Assembly: GCF_004127445.1 (NCBI RefSeq)
Contig: NZ_QEXM01000057.1
Span: 124,001 to 188,000, forward strand
Source of the DNA: Streptomyces alfalfae
GTDB taxonomy: Bacteria > Actinomycetota > Actinomycetes > Streptomycetales > Streptomycetaceae
Direction: 5' to 3'
Length of the DNA stretch: 64,000 nucleotides
The notes under the pieces are model-generated. The model saw only the letters and a list, made by a program, of their open reading frames with translations, had not been told where the DNA came from and ran no database searches. This document shows, in pieces, positions 17,820-29,880 of this stretch. The stretch's first letter is position 1. Each line of letters starts with the position of its first letter. A program made the position numbers and the translations under genes.

Positions 17820-18734
17820 ATGGACACTCCCGGCACTCCCGCCACTCCTGGCCTTCCCGGGACTCCACACACTGCCGAGCCGGCGACGGCCGGTGGTGCG
17901 GCCACAGGTCGGGCCGGCCGGGTGGGCGGCTTGGCCCGGTCGTGTCACCCGGGCCCCGTCGTGGCGGTCACCGCTCTGACTGCGGCGCTGGCCGTGGTCG
18001 CCGGCCAGGGCGTCGCGCGCTCTGCCCTGACCTCCGGCGCCGTCCTCGCCGGGCAGTTGTCCGTCGGCTGGTGCAACGACGCGTTCGACGCCCGCCGTGA
18101 CATCGCGGCGGGCCGCCGAGGCAAACCGGTCGTCGACGGCGCGGTCGGCGTGCGTCAGGTGTGGGTGGCCGCGTACGCCTCGCTGGCTCTGTGCGTGCCG
18201 CTGTCGCTCGCCTGCGGCCTGTGGGCGGGCGGCGTTCACCTCGCCGGGGTCGCGGCGGCGTGGGCGTACGACCTGCGCCTCAAGGCGACGGCCTGGTCCT
18301 GGGCGCCGTACGCGCTGGGCTTCGCCGCGCTGCCCGCGTTCGTGGCCCTGGGCCTGCCGGGGCAGCCGTGGCCTGCCTGGTGGATCGTCACGGCCGGGGC
18401 GCTCCTCGGGGTCGGCGCCCATCTGGGGGACGTACTGCCCGACATCCGCGACGACCTGGCGACGGGCGTACGGGGCTGGCCGCACCGGCTGGGGGCCGAC
18501 CACGCGCGACGGCTGCTGCCCCTGCCGCTGGTGACCGCGTCCGCCGTCCTGACCCTGGGGCCGCCGGGACCGCCCGGTGGGCGGGGAGTGGCGGTGCTCG
18601 TGGCCGCCGGGCTGATCGCGGGCGCCGGAGTGGTGCTTGGCCGCCGCCGGGAGCGGGCGGCGTTCGCGGCGGCCGTGGCGGTGGCGACCGTGGACGTGGC
18701 GCTGCTGCTGGTGAGCGGCGCCGGGATCGCCTGA
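17820..18734 (+). CDS. UbiA-family prenyltransferase-like membrane protein
   Basis: A 304-residue membrane protein with about eight helices. The first Asp-rich motif is NDAFDARRD (NDxxDxxxD type) in GWCNDAFDARRDIAAGRRGK, and the second is GDVLPDIRDD. Both bind magnesium-diphosphate in UbiA enzymes. The ATG at 17820 is chosen because the upstream frame to 17694 lacks hydrophobic character. It is divergent from the type III PKS gene and shares its promoter, so it may prenylate or otherwise act with the phenolic lipid pathway. This link is inference. Confidence 0.82.
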   Translation: MDTPGTPATPGLPGTPHTAEPATAGGAATGRAGRVGGLARSCHPGPVVAVTALTAALAVVAGQGVARSALTSGAVLAGQLSVGWCNDAFDARRDIAAGRRGKPVVDGAVGVRQVWVAAYASLALCVPLSLACGLWAGGVHLAGVAAAWAYDLRLKATAWSWAPYALGFAALPAFVALGLPGQPWPAWWIVTAGALLGVGAHLGDVLPDIRDDLATGVRGWPHRLGADHARRLLPLPLVTASAVLTLGPPGPPGGRGVAVLVAAGLIAGAGVVLGRRRERAAFAAAVAVATVDVALLLVSGAGIA

Positions 18735-18824
18735 CCTCCCGGCGCCGGGCCACCCCGCCATCCGTGCGCTGTGCCATGCGCACGGACGCCGGGGCGTCCT
18801 GCCGACCCCTCCGTCGGGCAGGGG

Positions 18825-19634
18825 TCAACCCCTCTCGGACTCGAAGGTCCGCAGCAGATCGGCGGCCACGCTCACCGCGATCGTCGCGGGCTCCTTCCCG
18901 GTGATGCCGGCCAACCCGATCGGGGTCTTGATCCGGTCGATGGCCGCCTCGTCGTGACCACCCTCGGTGGCGAGGCGCTTGCGGAACCGCGCCCACTTGG
19001 CCGCCGACCCGATGAGGCCGATGGAGCCGAGATGGGGCGTGCGCAGGGCGGCGTCGCACAGCGCGGCGTCCTCGGCGTGGTCATGGGTCATGATCAGGAC
19101 GTGGGTGCCGCGCGGCAGCTCCGCGAGCACCTCCTCGGGCAGCAGCGGCGTGTGATGCACGTGCACCCGCCCCACCGCGTCCGCCAGCACGCCGAGCCGC
19201 TCCTCGGTGAGGATGTCGGAGCGGGAGTCGACCAGATGGAGGTCGAGGTCCTGACGCGCCAGGACGCGCGCCAGCTCCAGCCCTACGTGGCCGACGCCGA
19301 AGACGGCCACCGCCCGTACCACCGCCAGTGGTTCGAGCAGCACCGTGACCGTGCCGCCGCAGCACTGCACGCCGTGCCGGTTGGCCACCTTGTCGTTCAG
19401 GGCGAATTCCATCAGCTCCGGCCCGGGCCCGGACGCGGCGATCATCTCCCGGGCCCGGTCGATCGCGACGGCCTCGACATTGCCGCCGCCGATCGAGCCC
19501 CACGTCCCGGTCTCTCCGACGACGAGTTTCGCGCCGGCGTCGCGCGGGGCGTGGCCGCGCACGGCCGCGACGGTCACCAGGACGCCGGGCTCCCGGCGCG
19601 CCCGCAACCGCGCGACCGCGGCGACCCACGTCAT
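18825..19634 (-). CDS. xdhC: XdhC molybdenum-enzyme maturation protein
   Basis: 269 residues. The N-terminal XdhC/CoxI domain has GVLVTVAAVRGHAPRDAGAKLVV and WGSIGGGNVEA, and the Rossmann-like C-terminal half has VFGVGHVGLELARVL and SIGLIGSAAKWARF. XdhC proteins bind molybdenum cofactor, aid its sulfuration and insert it into xanthine dehydrogenase. The ATG at 19634 lies one base past the xdhB stop; a GTG at 19643 overlapping that gene is the alternative start. It ends the xdh operon. Confidence 0.92.
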   Translation of the reverse strand: MTWVAAVARLRARREPGVLVTVAAVRGHAPRDAGAKLVVGETGTWGSIGGGNVEAVAIDRAREMIAASGPGPELMEFALNDKVANRHGVQCCGGTVTVLLEPLAVVRAVAVFGVGHVGLELARVLARQDLDLHLVDSRSDILTEERLGVLADAVGRVHVHHTPLLPEEVLAELPRGTHVLIMTHDHAEDAALCDAALRTPHLGSIGLIGSAAKWARFRKRLATEGGHDEAAIDRIKTPIGLAGITGKEPATIAVSVAADLLRTFESERG

Positions 19635-19635
19635 G

Positions 19636-23561
<3,926 letters not shown>

Positions 23562-24696
23562 GACAGGCCCTCGTTTCGGTGCACGGTCGTACGGCGCGCG
23601 GCCGGTCGAATCATCATGTTCGCCAATGTCGGGCAGCTTTCTGTGCTCAGGCGCGCCACCTGAAGCAGGCGGCACGAGACGGCACGCGGCAGTGGCGTGC
23701 CGGAAGAGGGTGCAACGAAGGGAAGGAAGCGAAGAGGGTGACGCGATGGAGCTGGCGCGATGGGGTGATGCGCCGGGGGAGTGTGACAGGAGAAGTGCGA
23801 AGGGGGTGGCGCAAGACCCGGCATGTGCGATGTGCCCCGCCCGACCGGCGTGAAGGCGCTGCGAACGGCGGGCACGACGTGCCGCGAACGGGCACATCGG
23901 AACGGCGTGCTCAGGCGCCGTGCGCGATCCGACCCGGAACCCAGACCGTGCGCTGGGCGAGGCGACCGAGATCAGAGTCGGTGTTCATCCGCTGGTCGCC
24001 CCTTTCTCCGGTGACAGGTCGACTCTCCGGGAACAAGTCGACGGCCACCGCAAACTAATGGCTGCGGTCACCGGGGTCAAGAGGCCGACGCGCCGGCACG
24101 CGTCACGAGGCGCGGCCGGCGCGGCGCCGCGGCGAGCGTGATGCTGTGACCGCGGCTTCAATCAGGGGTTCCGGCCGTTCCCAGCCGTAGCGGACCTTCT
24201 GCTCCCCGCCGAGGTTGATGACCACCGCCGCCCGGGCGGGCGTCGGCCCAGGCGTATCACGGCGAGGTGGCAGGTGCCGCGGCGTTCCCGTAGGACGTAC
24301 GCGCTGCATGGCCGGAGGCGGTCAGCGCGCGGGGCAGGTCGTAGTCGCACTCGTGCGTGCGTTGCGCTTCACGGGGGATGACGGCGAGCACGGCCAGGGC
24401 CACGGCGCCGACCAGCGGCCCCCGCCGCCCTACGGAAGCGGAAGCACCGGTGGCTGGAGATCAGCATGTTGCCGAGCATGTCTGCCCGTCGTAGCGCCAT
24501 CCACCGGGTGGGCGCAGAGCGCGACGCACCATGAGCCGCACTGACACAGATCGTCAACTGATTGATTCTCACGGGGCTGGTCGCCGTGCCGGTGCTGCGT
24601 AGGGTTTCAAGCACGCGGCGGTGCGGCACTTGCGCACTCGATCTGTTGCCGCGCCGAGTATTCGGCACATCCACGAGCGAAGGAAACACACCCCCT
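23562..24696. other. Long gap upstream of xdhA with a possible decayed small gene
   Basis: No confident gene was seen in about 1.1 kb. On the minus strand near 24105-24440 two frames look partly coding: one with a membrane-like LVGAVALAVLAVI then HECDYDLPRALTASG, another with AVVINLGGEQKVRYGWERPEP. They are out of frame with each other, so this may be a broken small membrane-protein gene. The rest shows no bias and presumably carries the xdh promoter and that of the downstream + strand oxidoreductase. Confidence 0.3.
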
Positions 24697-25605
24697 ATGC
24701 GTGCCCTTGTGGTCGATCACGGTGAGGCCGGGCCCGTCCGGTTCGCCGATGTCGATGAGCCCGTGCCGTCCACCGGTGAGGTGCTGGTGGAGATACGGCA
24801 CATCTGTCTCAACTTCGGAGAGTTGAATTACGTGCACCAGTGGCCGGCCGGGGCTGTGCACGGTCACGACGCGGCCGGCGTCGTGGTGCGCGCCGCGTCC
24901 GACGGCTCGGGACCGCCCGAAGGCACGCGCGTCGCCGTGGGAATGGCTCCCCACGCCTGGGCGGAGCGGGTGGCAGTCAGTCCCGCCTCGCTCGCCACCG
25001 TTCCCGAGGGCGTGGAGCTGGCCGACGCCGCCGCGCTGGGGATCGCCGGGGTCACCGCGTTGCGGGTGCTGCGCAAGCGTTCCCTCCTGGCGCGCGACGT
25101 GCTGATCACCGGCGCCAGCGGGGGCGTGGGGCACTTCGCCGTCCAGCTGGCCGCGCTGGCGGGCGCCCGGGTGACGGCACTCGTCGGTTCGCCGGAGCGG
25201 GCCGCCGGACTCCGTGAACTCGGCGCCGACAGGGTGCTGACCGACTTGGCCGACACCGGCGACCGGTTCGACCTCGTCCTGGACACCGTCGGCGGGCCGC
25301 TGGTGGCCCAGGCGTGGAGTTGCCTCGCCGAGGGCGGCGCCATCCACCTGGTCGGTTACTCCTCGGGGCAGGAGTCCACGTTCCCGCCAGGGACCTTGTT
25401 CGGCTTCGGTGAGCCCCGCAGCATCGCCACCTACGGCGATATGACGCCGACCGGCGGGGAGCTGACGGACCTGTTGGGCCTCATGGCCGCCGGGAGGCTC
25501 TCGGCGCCGGTCGGACTGCGAGGCGGCTGGCAGGACGTGGGCGACGCCGTCCAGGCGCTGTTCGCGCGGAAGGTACACGGAAAGGTCGTTCTCGACGTGG
25601 TCTGA
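24697..25605 (+). CDS. Quinone-oxidoreductase-like MDR dehydrogenase
   Basis: 302 residues of the zinc-free medium-chain dehydrogenase/reductase family. The GroES-like N-terminal half has EVLVEIRHICLNFGELNYV and HGHDAAGVV, and the Rossmann half has VLITGASGGVGHFAVQLAALAGA. The catalytic zinc ligands are absent. It probably reduces a quinone or enone with NADPH. The ATG at 24697 follows AAGGAA at rather long spacing; upstream codons in the same frame are Arg-rich and unlikely. An AraC regulator follows in the same direction. Confidence 0.88.
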   Translation: MRALVVDHGEAGPVRFADVDEPVPSTGEVLVEIRHICLNFGELNYVHQWPAGAVHGHDAAGVVVRAASDGSGPPEGTRVAVGMAPHAWAERVAVSPASLATVPEGVELADAAALGIAGVTALRVLRKRSLLARDVLITGASGGVGHFAVQLAALAGARVTALVGSPERAAGLRELGADRVLTDLADTGDRFDLVLDTVGGPLVAQAWSCLAEGGAIHLVGYSSGQESTFPPGTLFGFGEPRSIATYGDMTPTGGELTDLLGLMAAGRLSAPVGLRGGWQDVGDAVQALFARKVHGKVVLDVV

Positions 25606-25683
25606 GGCTGTGGACGAGGAGACATGCGTCGTCGGTCGGTCGGCCGTCGACGGCTGTGCGCGGCGGTGGACGAGAATGGACCC

Positions 25684-26601
25684 ATGGATGTGCTGGCGGA
25701 GGTCTTGCGTGTCTCGGGTGCGCGTGGGGCGCTCGGAGTCATGCTGAAGGCCGGAGGAACCTGGGGCCTGCGGCTGGACTCCGCTCCGGGAGCGGCACTG
25801 CACGTGGTGTCCCGCGGCACTCTGTGGGTCCATGTCCCGGGCCAGGATCCTCTTCAGGCACAGGCCGGAGACGCCGTCCTGGTGTCGCCGGGCACCGCAC
25901 ACGGGATAGCCGGCGGCGTCGACGTGGCCATGGGCTCCTGCGACCGGGAGGAGGCGGCCCGGGCCTTCGGCGATGGCCGGGCCCTTCGGCTGGGCTCGGC
26001 GCCGGTGCAGACGGAAGCGATCGTCCTGCACTACGAGCAGGACCCGGAGGTGCGCACACCGGTGCTCACCTCCCTCGCTCGGCCGATGCACGTCACAGCC
26101 CGGGAGAACGCCCAGCTCAGAAGGACCGTCGAACTTCTCGCCGCTGAGCTCGCACAGCCGCAGATCGGCACCACCGCCGCCGTCAACAGCATCGTCGACC
26201 TTCTGCTCGTCCAGTTCGTACGCGCCTGGCTGGCCCGCCACCCGCAGGAGCAGTCCGGCTCTTGGCTGGGAGCGATGCGTGATCCGGTCGTGCGCGACGC
26301 TCTGGCGTGTGTCCACGCCCGGCCGGAACACCCCTGGACCACGGAGATCCTGGCCGCCGCGACGAGCGTCTCCCGGGCGACGCTGTCCAGGCGTTTCCGG
26401 TCCGCCCTCGGGCAGACGCCGGGCGCGTACGTGACGCAGTGGCGCATCGACCTGGCGTCCGTCCGGCTCCGCGACACCGACGAGCCGGTCGAGTCGATCT
26501 CCGCCGCGGTCGGATACGGCTCTCCGCACGCTTTCAGCCGTGCCTTCAGACGTGCCCGGGGCACGGCCCCGGGCGAGTATCGTTCCCGGCTTCGCAAGTG
26601 A
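25684..26601 (+). CDS. AraC-family regulator with cupin sensor
   Basis: 305 residues. The N-terminal cupin (about 1-100) has GTLWVHVPGQDPLQAQAGDAVLVSPGTAHGI. The C-terminal AraC domain has two HTH motifs (WTTEILAAATSVSRATLSRRF and ESISAAVGYGSPHAFSRAFRR, then GTAPGEYR). An ATG at 25624 with GAGGAG two bases away is possible, but the added residues are basic filler and family members begin MDVLAEVL, so 25684 is used. It is likely to control the preceding oxidoreductase gene. Confidence 0.88.
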   Translation: MDVLAEVLRVSGARGALGVMLKAGGTWGLRLDSAPGAALHVVSRGTLWVHVPGQDPLQAQAGDAVLVSPGTAHGIAGGVDVAMGSCDREEAARAFGDGRALRLGSAPVQTEAIVLHYEQDPEVRTPVLTSLARPMHVTARENAQLRRTVELLAAELAQPQIGTTAAVNSIVDLLLVQFVRAWLARHPQEQSGSWLGAMRDPVVRDALACVHARPEHPWTTEILAAATSVSRATLSRRFRSALGQTPGAYVTQWRIDLASVRLRDTDEPVESISAAVGYGSPHAFSRAFRRARGTAPGEYRSRLRK

Positions 26602-26875
26602 TCCGATCCCGCTGCTGAGCGAACATCTGTGTTGAGTAGCCGGTCGTCCAGGTGGGCAACTTTCCGCTCTTGATGTCAACAGCTGCCAGATTCGCGTTCA
26701 GCGGTCATGGAGGGCACTGCCGAGATGCCCGTTCGGCAGGCCGCCTGTTTGACGGCCGTGTCGGCCATGGGCTCGGTCCAGGCGAGGCAGCGGGGTCCGA
26801 GGCCACACTCCAGCCGCAAAGCAGGGACGTCGGGGGTGTGCGGCATGGCTGGGCCGGGCCGGTCGTCCGGCGGTG

Positions 26876-27478
26876 TCAGTCCGTCGTGGTGCGGCGGGCG
26901 TAGGCGCGGGCGGCGCGGGCGCGGTCGCCGCAGCGCGTGGAGCACCACTGGCGGCGTCCGTGTTTGACCAGGAAGCGGTTGCACGGTGGGGAGGCACAAG
27001 CGGTCAGGCGACCGGCGTCGGGGGAGGTGAGCAGGTCGGCGGCGTCGGCGGCGATGGCCGCGAGGGCGTGCTCGACGATCGCGGTGGTGGGGTGGGGCGT
27101 GGCGCGGTAGGGACCGGTCTTCTCGTCCCACACCAGCAGAGCTGTCGTCGGGACGCGGGTCATCGCCTCGTTGACCGCCGCGACGGCGGCAGGCAGGGCG
27201 GGCTGCCCCGCGACATGGGAGGCCAGGAGCGACCTGACCTGTTCGCGCAACGAGCGCAGTTGCGTGGCGCACACCTCCGCCAGGCCGGCGTCGGCCGGGG
27301 CGAGCTCGTGCCGCGCCAGCCACTGCTCAGCCCGCGCCGGGGTGCCCAGGAGATCGGCCGTGTGCCCGCCGGGCAGAGCGACGGCGCTGTTGGCCAGGGC
27401 CAGGGCGGGGTGCTCATCCTCACCCGGCGCCGACGGCAGGGCGGCTTCTTCCCTCACGAACTCTTCCATGCTCCTCAT
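26876..27478 (-). CDS. ABATE/CGNR zinc-finger transcription regulator
   Basis: About 200 residues. The N-terminal stress-regulator (ABATE) domain is followed by a C-terminal CGNR zinc finger, with ligands in CASPPCNRFLV and WCSTRCGDRARAARAYARR. In this copy the family-name C-G-N-R sequence reads C-G-D-R. Possible starts are ATGs at 27496, 27478 and 27469; none has an ideal ribosome binding site. It is divergent from the metallo-beta-lactamase-fold gene and lies next to repeated CCGTGAG elements, so it probably regulates itself and that neighbour. Confidence 0.85.
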   Translation of the reverse strand: MRSMEEFVREEAALPSAPGEDEHPALALANSAVALPGGHTADLLGTPARAEQWLARHELAPADAGLAEVCATQLRSLREQVRSLLASHVAGQPALPAAVAAVNEAMTRVPTTALLVWDEKTGPYRATPHPTTAIVEHALAAIAADAADLLTSPDAGRLTACASPPCNRFLVKHGRRQWCSTRCGDRARAARAYARRTTTD

Positions 27479-27494
27479 GGTACGGGTTGCTTTC

Positions 27495-27550
27495 ATCCGT
27501 GAGGCATGCCTACAGTCGACTCACGGTTAACACGCACTCTATCCGTGAGG
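27495..27550. promoter_or_regulatory. Repeated CCGTGAG elements in the CGNR/MBL divergent promoter
   Basis: ATCCGTGAGG occurs twice as an exact direct repeat (27495-27504 and 27541-27550), and CTCACGG, the inverse of its core, lies between them (27520-27526). Three half-sites within 56 bases of a divergent promoter suggest an operator, most simply for the CGNR regulator. Binding is inferred. Confidence 0.55.
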
Positions 27551-27561
27551 AAATTCGTCTC

Positions 27562-28356
27562 GTGTCTTCCCCCGCCCCGCAGAGAGCCCCCTTCCCCGTC
27601 CGCGTCTTCGGCGGCCCGACCGCCCTGTTCGAGTACGGTGGCCTGCGCTTTCTCACCGACCCCACCTTCGACGGCCCCGGTGACCACCCGGCACCGGCCG
27701 CCGTGCTGACCAAGACGGCGGCCGCCGCCGGCAGCCCGGCGGATCTCGGCCGCGTCGACGTGGTCCTGCTCTCGCACGACGAGCACGCCGACAACCTCGA
27801 CACCTCCGGCCGGGCCCTGCTCGCCGACGTCCCGCTGACGCTCACCACCCCCGGCGGCGGTGAGCGTCTCGGCCGGGCGGCCACCGGCCTCGCCGACTGG
27901 CAGTCGGTCGAGCTCGAGCGCCGGGACGGCGGGCCCGGCACGGTCACCGTGACCGCCGTGCCCGCCATCCACGGCCCCGGCAAGCGCGAGGACGTCGAGC
28001 CGATCGCCGGCCAGGTCGTCGGGTTCGTCCTGACCGGCGAGGGCCTGCCCACCGTCTACGTCAGCGGTGACAACGCCTCCCTCGACGCGGTCAGGGACAT
28101 CGCCGAACGCTTCGGCCCGGTCGGCACGGCCCTCCTCTTCGCCGGAGCGCCCCGCTTCGCCGAAGTCTTCGACAACGAGGTGATCGTCCTGGACAGCGCC
28201 CAGGCCGCCGAGGCGACGAAGATCCTCGACGCGGGCTGCGTCGTCCCCCTCCACTACGACAGCTGGGCCCACTTCACCGAGGGCCGCGACGAACTCGTCG
28301 CCGCCTTCACCGCCGCCGGTCTCATCGACCGCGTCGACTTCGGCGTCCGCGGCTGA
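27562..28356 (+). CDS. Metallo-beta-lactamase-fold hydrolase (UlaG-like)
   Basis: 264 residues. Family features are FEYGGLRFLTDPTFDGPG, the metal motif LLSHDEHADNLD (the family's HxHxDH region in variant form), TAVPAIHGPG and the late histidine in VPLHYDSW. These suggest a zinc- or manganese-dependent hydrolase of the UlaG/UPF0173 branch. GTG at 27562 is chosen over the longer frame, since the upstream codons overlap the divergent promoter; GAGG is 11 bases away, somewhat far. Its last codons are duplicated just after the stop. Confidence 0.85.
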   Translation: MSSPAPQRAPFPVRVFGGPTALFEYGGLRFLTDPTFDGPGDHPAPAAVLTKTAAAAGSPADLGRVDVVLLSHDEHADNLDTSGRALLADVPLTLTTPGGGERLGRAATGLADWQSVELERRDGGPGTVTVTAVPAIHGPGKREDVEPIAGQVVGFVLTGEGLPTVYVSGDNASLDAVRDIAERFGPVGTALLFAGAPRFAEVFDNEVIVLDSAQAAEATKILDAGCVVPLHYDSWAHFTEGRDELVAAFTAAGLIDRVDFGVRG

Positions 28357-28383
28357 CCCTGTACTTCGGCGTCCGCGGCTGAC
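28337..28383. repeat. 21-base direct repeat duplicating a gene's 3' end
   Basis: The sequence spanning the final codons and stop of the MBL-fold gene, beginning ACTTCGGCGTCC, occurs at 28337-28357 and again exactly at 28363-28383, five bases after the first copy ends. The second copy also ends in GGCTGAC, so the stop codon is duplicated. This looks like a recent slippage or unequal-exchange event. Confidence 0.9.
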
Positions 28384-28414
28384 TCCCTATACGTCGGACC
28401 CGTACGCCGGACAC

Positions 28415-28440
28415 GGCCGGGCGCCGGCCGGCGCCCGGCC
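28415..28440. terminator. Perfect 26-base palindrome, possible terminator
   Basis: The two 13-base halves, GGCCGGGCGCCGG and CCGGCGCCCGGCC, are exact reverse complements with no spacer, 59 bases after the MBL-fold stop. As RNA it would form a very stable G+C hairpin. There is no U-tract, which is usual for actinomycete terminators, so termination is plausible but a protein-binding role is not excluded. Confidence 0.5.
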
Positions 28441-28447
28441 AGCCTCC

Positions 28448-28495
28448 CGCGCCACCGAGGGACCGCGCCACCGAAGGACCGCTTCACCAAAGGAC
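28448..28495. repeat. Three 16-base tandem repeats before an LLM gene
   Basis: Units CGCGCCACCGAGGGAC, CGCGCCACCGAAGGAC and CGCTTCACCAAAGGAC follow each other exactly, and a partial fourth runs into the start codon. Each unit ends in a purine block resembling a ribosome binding site; the third supplies the AAAGGA nine bases before the LLM start at 28505. Copy-number change would alter the leader without moving the active site. Confidence 0.85.
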
Positions 28496-28504
28496 CGCAC
28501 CACC

Positions 28505-29590
28505 ATGACCGACCCGATCCGTGGCGCCCGCCATGGCTCTGCCCCAGCCGCCCTGTCCGTGCTGGACTCCGCCATGACCGGCACCGGCCAGAGCGCCGCA
28601 GAGGCCCTGGCCTGCAGCATCGAACTCGCCCGGCTCGCCGACCGGCGCGGCTTCACCCGCTACTGGATGAACGAGCACCACGCCATGCCCGGCGTCTCCA
28701 CGTCCAGCCCGCCCGTCCTGCTCTCCCGACTGACCGCCGAGACCAGCAGGCTGCGGCTCGGCGCGGGCGGGATCATGCTGCCCAACCACCCACCGCTGGT
28801 CGTCGCCGAACAGTTCGGCATGCTGGACGCCCTCGCCCCCGGCCGCATCGACCTGGGCCTGGGCCGCGCCCCGGGCACCGATCACGCCACGGCCGCGGCC
28901 CTGCGCCGTGGCGCCTCCGACGCCGAGGACTTCCCCCAGCAGGTCGTCGAGCTGCTGCACTTCCTCGGCGACGACTTCCCCGCCGAGCACCCCTATGCCG
29001 ACCGCGTGTACGCCGTACCGGGGCCCGCCCAGGACCGGCTCAACGGCGTCGCCCCGGCCACGGGCCGCCTGCCGGTGTGGCTGCTCGGCTCCTCCGGCTA
29101 CTCCGCGCAGCTCGCCGCCCGGCTCGGCCTGCCGTTCGCCTTCGCGGCACACTTTAACCCGCGTGACGTCGTGGCCGCCCTGCGTCTGTACCGCGAGCGG
29201 TTCACTCCGTCCGAGGCCCTGGCCGAGCCGTACGCGCTGGTCAGCTTCACCGTCGCGGCATCCGATGACGAGCGTGCGGCCCGCCGCCAGGCCGGCACCC
29301 TCGCGCACGCCATGCTCCGCATGTCCCAGCGCAAGTCCTACCTGCTGCCGTCTCCGGAGGAAGTGGACGCCTACCCGTACGACGCCCAGGAACGCCAGGC
29401 CGTCGACAGCTGGCTGAACCACGTCCCGCACGGCACCCCCGAGCAGGTCACCGCCCACCTGAACCAGGTCCAGCGGGACTCCGGCGCCGATGAGGTCATG
29501 ATCGGCAGCGTCGGCCACTCCGCCCGGGCCCGGTTGCGCTCCACCGAGCTCATCGCGGACGCCTACGGCATGCCCGACAGCCCGCACTGA
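28505..29590 (+). CDS. LLM-class flavin-dependent oxidoreductase
   Basis: A 361-residue luciferase-like protein of the group with the YWMNEHHAMPGVSTSSPPVLLSRL and LRLGAGGIMLPNHPPLVVAEQFGML signatures (alkanal monooxygenase alpha-chain-like, YhbW type). DLGLGRAPGTD and LLGSSGYSAQLAARLGLPFAFA are further family marks. It is longer than, and only distantly related to, the two F420-type LLM proteins in this window. FMNH2 is the expected cofactor; substrate unknown. It probably forms a unit with the MFS gene downstream, although 290 bases separate them. Confidence 0.9.
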   Translation: MTDPIRGARHGSAPAALSVLDSAMTGTGQSAAEALACSIELARLADRRGFTRYWMNEHHAMPGVSTSSPPVLLSRLTAETSRLRLGAGGIMLPNHPPLVVAEQFGMLDALAPGRIDLGLGRAPGTDHATAAALRRGASDAEDFPQQVVELLHFLGDDFPAEHPYADRVYAVPGPAQDRLNGVAPATGRLPVWLLGSSGYSAQLAARLGLPFAFAAHFNPRDVVAALRLYRERFTPSEALAEPYALVSFTVAASDDERAARRQAGTLAHAMLRMSQRKSYLLPSPEEVDAYPYDAQERQAVDSWLNHVPHGTPEQVTAHLNQVQRDSGADEVMIGSVGHSARARLRSTELIADAYGMPDSPH

Positions 29591-29880
29591 CGCGAAGGCA
29601 GGGCGGCCCTCAGTCCCTCAGTGCTGATCACTGTTCATCTCCGATTCCCCCTGCTCCCGGGGGAGTTCTCGATGAGTTCCCGTGGCCCCGCTCTCACCCG
29701 CCCGGCACAACCCTCCCGTACGTCCAGCACTGCCCCGCGCCCAGGTCACCCAGGGCCGCTCCGCCCTGGCCCGGCACGTCACGACCGCCCCTGACCGCCG
29801 CCCGACGACCACCGGCCGCCCGCTGGTAGCCCCCCGCACCCCGGCCTCCGGCGTCCCGGCACAGCGAAAGCACGCACCTC

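Noticed and set aside
29671..29790. Small + strand ORF before the MFS gene
   Set aside because: Arg/Pro/Ser-rich composition, no ribosome binding site and no family resemblance; probably leader DNA.
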